From Saxidomus purpurata (lineage: Eukaryota > Mollusca > Bivalvia > Venerida > Veneridae), in assembly GCA_022818135.1 (NCBI GenBank), contig JAFMSR010000012.1, positions 24,801,064-24,865,063 of the forward strand: DNA of 64,000 bases. The letters are read 5' to 3'. Positions 36,964-64,000 of the stretch are shown in pieces (position 1 is the stretch's first letter; the number at the start of each line of letters is the position of its first letter). The position numbers and the translations under genes are program-made. The notes under the pieces are model-generated. The model was not told the DNA's origin and searched no databases. It was given only the letters and a program-made list of their open reading frames with translations.

Positions 36964-37170
36964 TTGTTTAACTTTTACCCTACTGGCAGTAAATGATAAT
37001 TCTATCTTTTACGATTAGTGCAGGCACACCTAAGCAGTGTCATCATGATCTGCACTGTTAGCTATTAAGTCAATAAATTTCCAGTGAGCAACCCTTTAAA
37101 TAATCAATGGTATTTTCCAAATGTAAAGGTGGACAAGTCCATGTTATAATTTAAAGGGAACAAAGGTTAA
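36964..37170. mobile_element. Palindromic GATCATGATC-type MITE copy
   Basis: Left edge TTTAACTTTTACCCTACTGG, degraded palindrome ending TCATCATGATCTGCACTG, then GCTATTAAGTCAATAAATTT and GGTGGACAAGTCCATGTTAT, the standard order of the family. Confidence 0.85.
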
Positions 37171-37402
37171 AACTGGATACTCTGTACAGAAAACTGAGCA
37201 CGACTGTAGAAACATTGTCCTGTTAGTCCTCCTTGAAAGTAGCCACTGGATTTACACAAGGTGAAATGTCTTTATCCACTGGTCATTTTTCTTGTATGAA
37301 GTTAAAGTATTTTTCATAGAAAGGAAACCTGGTTTTTATTAAACAGTTGAAAAGAAGGTAAGTACTTTTTCATTTTTTTAAAGAAGTTATAAAATTTCAT
37401 AT

Positions 37403-37872
37403 TGCTATCTATCTATCTATCTATCTTCCATTCAGTCAAACCCCTACTGGGGACCTAGACTTTGCGCGTCTACTAGCAAGAATGTTAAAAAGAGTAAAAG
37501 TAAGGAAAAGTAAAACAAGAAAGAGAATGGTTAAAAACAAGTTAAAAAGCAGGACAGGTGTATCTATGGTGAGATGTGCTCAATCTGGCTTACAGCCTGA
37601 CTGAACACTGGTCCAGACGAGATGACTACATCTGGAGGCAGGGCATTCCAATGGATAACTGTGCGTGGGAAGAATGAAAATTTATGGTAGTCAAATGACA
37701 TTGGCACATGGATGAACGATTGGGAATGAGTGGTTCTGGATGATCTTGTGTTGGATTTCAGGTAGTCCGGTAAGGGAATAGCAACCTGGTTATGGATGAT
37801 GTTATAGAACATAACTAGGCGCTGGTCAATGCGTCGGAGTGCAAGGGTTTGCCAGTTCAGAGAGGACAGCAT
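37403..37872 (-). pseudogene. 3' end of a non-LTR retrotransposon with (GATA)n tail
   Basis: A 102-residue reading frame (37872-37564) has the closing part of a LINE-encoded reverse transcriptase protein: LNWQTLALRRIDQRLVMFY, then YLKSNTRSSR, then YHKFSFFPRTVIHWNALPPD. Downstream on the minus strand the sequence ends in about five GATA repeats (37405-37426), the microsatellite tail typical of such elements. It is truncated at the 5' end, as most LINE copies are. Confidence 0.88.
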
Positions 37873-37985
37873 ATAACTTGCTGTACATGTTAGCTTACTA
37901 TCTCACTGTTTGAGTTGACTGTTTGACAAGAAATATACAATGAAAACATTCATCTTGAGGCACTAATTTTCACGAATTTCTTGGT

Positions 37986-38320
37986 TGAAGTCCCAGGACC
38001 ACAATCACAAGTAGCTCTTATTTTACCCAGAAAGATGTCACACCGGAGGAAATGACCTTTATTTGTACCAAAACATTAATAACTTTTCTTTTTAAATCGA
38101 AAAATACATGTTAGAATTATAGCGCATTATTTTTTTCAACGATATTGCAAAAAAATAAAGGCTTTCTGGAAACTATTTCTCATGAACAGACGACTTGAAT
38201 ACGTAAGAAAGACATATCACAACATTGTTTTATAGTAAATAGAACATGGTTCTATCATTATCCTATCAGTAAATTTATTTTACTATATCAGTTAATTCAA
38301 AAAGATCCTGGGACTTTACA
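37986..38320. mobile_element. MITE with AAGTCCCAGGA TIRs
   Basis: GAAGTCCCAGGACC on the left and GATCCTGGGACTTTAC on the right are inverted copies. The interior matches the element at 15382-15680. Confidence 0.8.
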
Positions 38321-39273
38321 TGAAGCACAAAATTCAAAACTCCACTTACATAATTTTTGCATTACAGATACGAAATAAACAAATTTACGTGTTAACAAAG
38401 CTGTAATTTTTTCTAAAACCAACAAAATTTTACTGGTCTTAATTTGTTCAGTGATATTAATTCATTTGTGGTCTTTAACATGGGTTTGACTGTATACAAC
38501 TGCTGTCTTCATTAAACCAGGGGAGATAATCCAGTTGTGTACAATCAATTTGTCTGGACCAAGTTATCTAAATTGCTCAAGCAACAAGTGAAACCCAACA
38601 CCCTGAAGGGGCTCAACGCCTATTGCCAACATGGCCAAAAATCTGCTTCTAAATCTTATATAAAATCAAATCTAGCAGGATAGCCATAATACCAACACAA
38701 TCTGCAACTTTTGCTACATGCAAAAGTCATATAGAGGAAAAGAATCTGTGAATAAATTTTCAAATATTTACGATAAAATACTGGCAATATGTGGGATAAG
38801 TGACACATGGCGTCCAACTGCATTCCAGGTTTATTAAGTTACAATAAAATGTTGCTATGCATTGAAAATAGTTTGGGGTATTTTTCAAAGACAATGTAAT
38901 GTTTATCGAAATAATGAATTCCTGACTATGATTTAGTATGTATTATTTCTTAATTACCATACAAACCTAAACCATTGAGTCAGTTGTTTACTTCTAGAAG
39001 AAGATCCGGCTTCAGACTTTTTTTACTGTAATAAGTGGCCTCCCTTCTCCTTTTGACTGCTTTCAAATCCTTCCATGACTGTTTAGACACGTCTTATTGT
39101 AAAAAGCTGTTTCTTTTTTCTTTGAAATTACTATTTTTATAATTTTCCATTAACTGGCTGCTTGCGACACATTACATTGTATTACACGTGACATCTTTCT
39201 GAAATGGCCACCTTATGAGTTTCTATTTTACTGGCTGTTTAAGACAGGTTTTATAATACATGTGTGTACTTAC

Positions 39274-61359
<22,086 letters not shown>

Positions 61360-61996
61360 GTTTCAACAATAATATGTCATAAACTACCGTTGACAAAGGT
61401 TAAAACAACCCTACAGGTAGTATTTGACTGAACTTCGTCTTTGAACGTTTCCCGGACTTTTGTGCGGTGCATCGTATTCTCAAAATACCATGAAAATCTC
61501 GTCTGCGGCAAACCAATTAACATCGCACCTGTCGCACATAATAGGAAAAATAATCCTAAGTTTGAAGATGATACAAGTTTTGTAATTGTCGTAATAAGCG
61601 AATGTTTCATCACATAAGAACAAATGTATTATTTTACATTGCTTCATTTGTTAGTTCATCGAAAAGTATATTATATTGTTGTTCAAATTTGCCGGAATGG
61701 CGGATGAATATCGATAGTGTCACTGTGCAATTCGGCTTGATTTAGCCTGGAGTTCAACAAGGAAAAGTGATTCACGAACAAGACAAGAGGAATTTTGTTT
61801 ACATTTACATTGTTTTCATCAGAATAACACAGTGCTATCATTTTATATTAGATACAGAAAATTTAGTTTTGTGTTACGGTGTGTAAGTGATATTCCAAGG
61901 TGCTGTTTCTTCTTGAAATCAACTGTCTGCTGGTTTAAATTGAAAATTGATTATGAGGGGTGTTCTCAAACAAAACGAAAATATGTTTCTATAACA
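61360..61996. promoter_or_regulatory. Divergent (head-to-head) promoter of DHX35 and the LIM-protein gene
   Basis: The two start codons face away from each other across 637 bases. The sequence GAATGGCGGATGAATATCGATAG (61695-61717) combines ATGGCGG, the YY1 core usual at housekeeping start sites, with TATCGATA (61709-61716), the palindromic DRE element. No TATA box is obvious at a useful place. Transcription start sites are not fixed. Confidence 0.6.
61377..61613 (-). CDS. Upstream 78-codon reading frame in the DHX35 leader
   Basis: Begins MMKHSLITTITKLVSSSNLG and stops with TGA 17 bases before the DHX35 ATG, in the presumed 5' UTR. A hydrophobic stretch (about residues 20-36, LGLFFLLCATGAMLIGL) follows a short basic, Ser/Thr-rich N-terminus and is followed by a charged segment, like small mitochondrial inner-membrane proteins. 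I do not recognise it. It may be a translated uORF, a separate microprotein of a bicistronic message, or chance. Confidence 0.35.
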   Translation of the reverse strand: MMKHSLITTITKLVSSSNLGLFFLLCATGAMLIGLPQTRFSWYFENTMHRTKVRETFKDEVQSNTTCRVVLTFVNGSL

Positions 61997-63275
61997 ATGG
62001 CAAACATGAAAAACCAAAATGTCAGTGGATATCCTTTACAAGGCTCAGAAAACGTGTTTGTAGGATATGGTAAACACCAGGTAAATGTCAATGTCTCGGA
62101 GAATAAACCTCCCATACCACTTGGAATTAATAATATGACATCACACCAAAATATGTTGAAAATGTTCGACAACAATGTTAATCAAATGCTACATGTGCAG
62201 CAGCAGCCACATGTACAGACAATCCAAGGACGAGAGATAATGATAGGTGGCCAGAGACATGCGGGACCAGGAATCACTAGCCAGATTCATTCTAATGGGA
62301 GTTTTATTACAATCAATGGACATAATCCAGTAAATGGTGGGTCAGAGTATTCAAGTCCCAGGTCAAGTGTTGGAAGTGCAGGAGATTCAAAGAATTCAAG
62401 TCCTAGATCAAGTTTAATTCATCCCTCACAACAGGCACCGCCTCCCCCATATGATGCAAGATTCAGGAATAGTATAGCAAGTAATCTTTCTAGTATTAGT
62501 TTCGATTCAAATAGAAGTTCACCGCGTACGAGTTTGGCTGGAGGAATTATATATGACAGATTTCCAAGTCCAAGAAACTCTATGGTAATTCCACAGGATG
62601 GCGGAAATATTAACATGAACATAACGCATCAAAGTTTGACAAATCGCAATAGGTTTAATGAACATGCTCCACCATTTCAGAATTATATTGTGCGTCCACC
62701 AGTAAATATGAATGGCCAGATACTTATAAATCCAGCTACTGGGACAGTTAACGTTCATGTACCAGCCACACAGAATGGGAATTTTCAAACAATGCTGGCA
62801 AAGTCACACACAAATATGTCTCAGGTGTCACCACCCCCGGCAATTCCAGCAAGAGTGCCAAAAAATCAGCCAGGAATTCCACAGTCACAGTCAGAGTCAG
62901 AAATTGCAGCTCTGACAAAGAAATTGGAGCAGGAACTCCTGATTTCGATGAGTCCATCTGCCTCTCCACATCCACTTGAACCCCCACCTCCGTATCATGG
63001 GCCTCATAACACTGAGCCGATGCCAGGTCTTCCTCCAAGAAATACTACTCCAAGTAATGCTAATCGTACACCAAATGCCCAGGTTAAAGTAGTTGGGGGA
63101 AATGTACCTAGAACACAATCATCAACATCAGTGCATCCATCAGTCATTAGTAAACTGCAGTATCAGGTGACACCCCCTAAACCAAAGGGACCAACAGAAG
63201 CAGAACTGAAGTTAAATGCTTTGACACAACAACTTGAGGATGAAATGGAATCTTCTACACAGGGGGAATATTTTG
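61832..63275 (+). CDS. Zyxin/Ajuba-family LIM protein, first coding exon (N-terminal region)
   Basis: Likely start is the ATG at 61997 in ACAATGG (MANMKNQN), giving 426 codons to a donor at 63275/63276 (TTTTG|GTAAGT); the in-frame ATG at 61832 would add 55 unlikely residues. The protein is a low-complexity, Gln/Asn/Pro/Ser-rich linker with four SPRxS motifs (about 120, 135, 175, 191), two PPxY motifs (149-152, 330-333), an LTKKLEQEL segment (306-314) and LNALTQQLEDEM then GEYFG (407-427). The last is the leader that directly precedes LIM domain 1 in Ajuba/LIMD1/WTIP and zyxin/LPP proteins. SPRxS repeats favour the Ajuba branch, which scaffolds cell junctions and inhibits LATS/Warts in Hippo signalling. 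The LIM domains lie in exons beyond the window. Confidence 0.78.
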
Positions 63276-64000
63276 GTAAGTTTGTTGTACACAAAAAAGT
63301 ATACATGTCAAGATTTGTGAACTTTTGTTTTTGATGGTGTTTTTCTTAATTAAGAGTTGCACTTAGTAAGGACTCGGGGAGTTTTTTCTTTAATTCCCAA
63401 TTTTTTATTCTAAGCAAAAGCCTTGCATACATGTATTAATTCAAGGCTGTCGGTGGCTTTTAGGCCTTTGGAGGAGGAAAAATGCATTGTTTAAATGATA
63501 AACTAAGGAAAATGATATAACTTCAGCGTAACATACATCTAGGGCATGTTTCTGGTTAGACTGCTTCGCAATTTTACTTCCTTAACACATAACCCTTTGC
63601 AAAGAAGTGATCTTAATAGATTACTTGTACCAACTAACTACTTTCATTTACATTTCCCAAAAAAATATATTTATTTTTTTTTACCTGGCAGGGGGAAATT
63701 TTAGGTCTGAGTTGGGGATAAATGCATACTATTTTGGAGGGAATGTGACCGAAATTTGGCCCCCAGAATGGCAGATTGACAGCCCTGTAATTAGACTATT
63801 ATCAGTCTTTACCCCTGCAGTCTGATCATGATCTGCACTGTTCCCTATTCAGTCACTAAAGTTATAGTAAGCACCCCTATCGATTTCTAATTATACAGTG
63901 AGTCCAAACCAAAAAGTGGACAAGTTCATTTTAGACATTATTAAAATAAAGAAGGGTAAATTCACAGATGCTTGGGGTCTGGACCTCATCTCCTAAGGCC
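63276..64000 (+). other. Intron 1 of the LIM-protein gene, with MITE
   Basis: No exon seen. The stretch ends within the intron. Confidence 0.6.
63790..63965. mobile_element. Palindromic GATCATGATC-type MITE copy
   Basis: CCTGCAGTCTGATCATGATC, TGCACTGTTCCCTATTCAGT and AAAGTGGACAAGTTCATTTT, AAGAAGGGTAAATT in family order; only the right half is well kept. Confidence 0.85.

Noticed and set aside
61832..61996. Upstream in-frame ATG of the LIM-protein exon
   Set aside because: The 55 extra residues are Cys/Phe-rich and unlike the rest; the ATG at 61997 has a better context and gives a normal N-terminus.

Overview
The window is nuclear DNA from an animal, most likely a marine bivalve mollusc. The reasons are AT-rich, intron-dense and very repeat-rich sequence, split protein-coding genes with GT-AG introns, tRNA-derived SINEs, many small terminal-inverted-repeat (TIR) elements, and satellite-bearing mobile elements of the kind known from bivalves. 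The species cannot be fixed from the sequence alone. No bacterial features, CRISPR arrays or rRNA genes were seen.

Three host genes can be supported. (1) At 1893-3319 (+) the last exon of an orphan rhodopsin-class GPCR holds the whole 437-residue reading frame. (2) From 61359 down to 39274 (-) lies the DEAH-box RNA helicase DHX35. I placed 22 coding exons by splice sites, unbroken reading phase and helicase motifs I to VI; they encode about 596 residues. The last ~100 residues (C-terminal part of the OB-fold region) were not found. (3) From 61997 (+) the first coding exon of a zyxin/Ajuba-family LIM protein runs to a donor at 63275/63276; its LIM domains lie beyond the window. Genes 2 and 3 are head to head across about 640 bp, which looks like a shared promoter.

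Layout: 1-1892 upstream sequence with MITE and SINE scraps; 1893-3319 GPCR; 3320-10022 possible long 3' UTR or intergenic; 10170-22500 repeats, including two satellite-type arrays and a VNTR; 22766-28287 a 5.5-kb TIR element enclosing a decayed LINE and a SINE; 29064-32177 a broken pogo/Tigger-like transposon with a nested palindrome and a 48-G run; 32200-39200 SINEs, MITEs and a LINE 3' end; 39274-61359 DHX35 with repeat-filled introns (two hAT-type elements with exact 8-bp target duplications, a ~178-bp array and a 145-bp array); 61360-63275 divergent promoter and LIM-protein exon; then its intron to the end.

The most unusual signal is in DHX35. The 3' ends of at least three coding exons (exon 3 with Walker A, exon 7 with DEAH, exon 16 with motif VI) are tandemly duplicated, together with their 5' splice sites, into the following intron. 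The downstream side of a fourth donor (exon 4) is duplicated as well.
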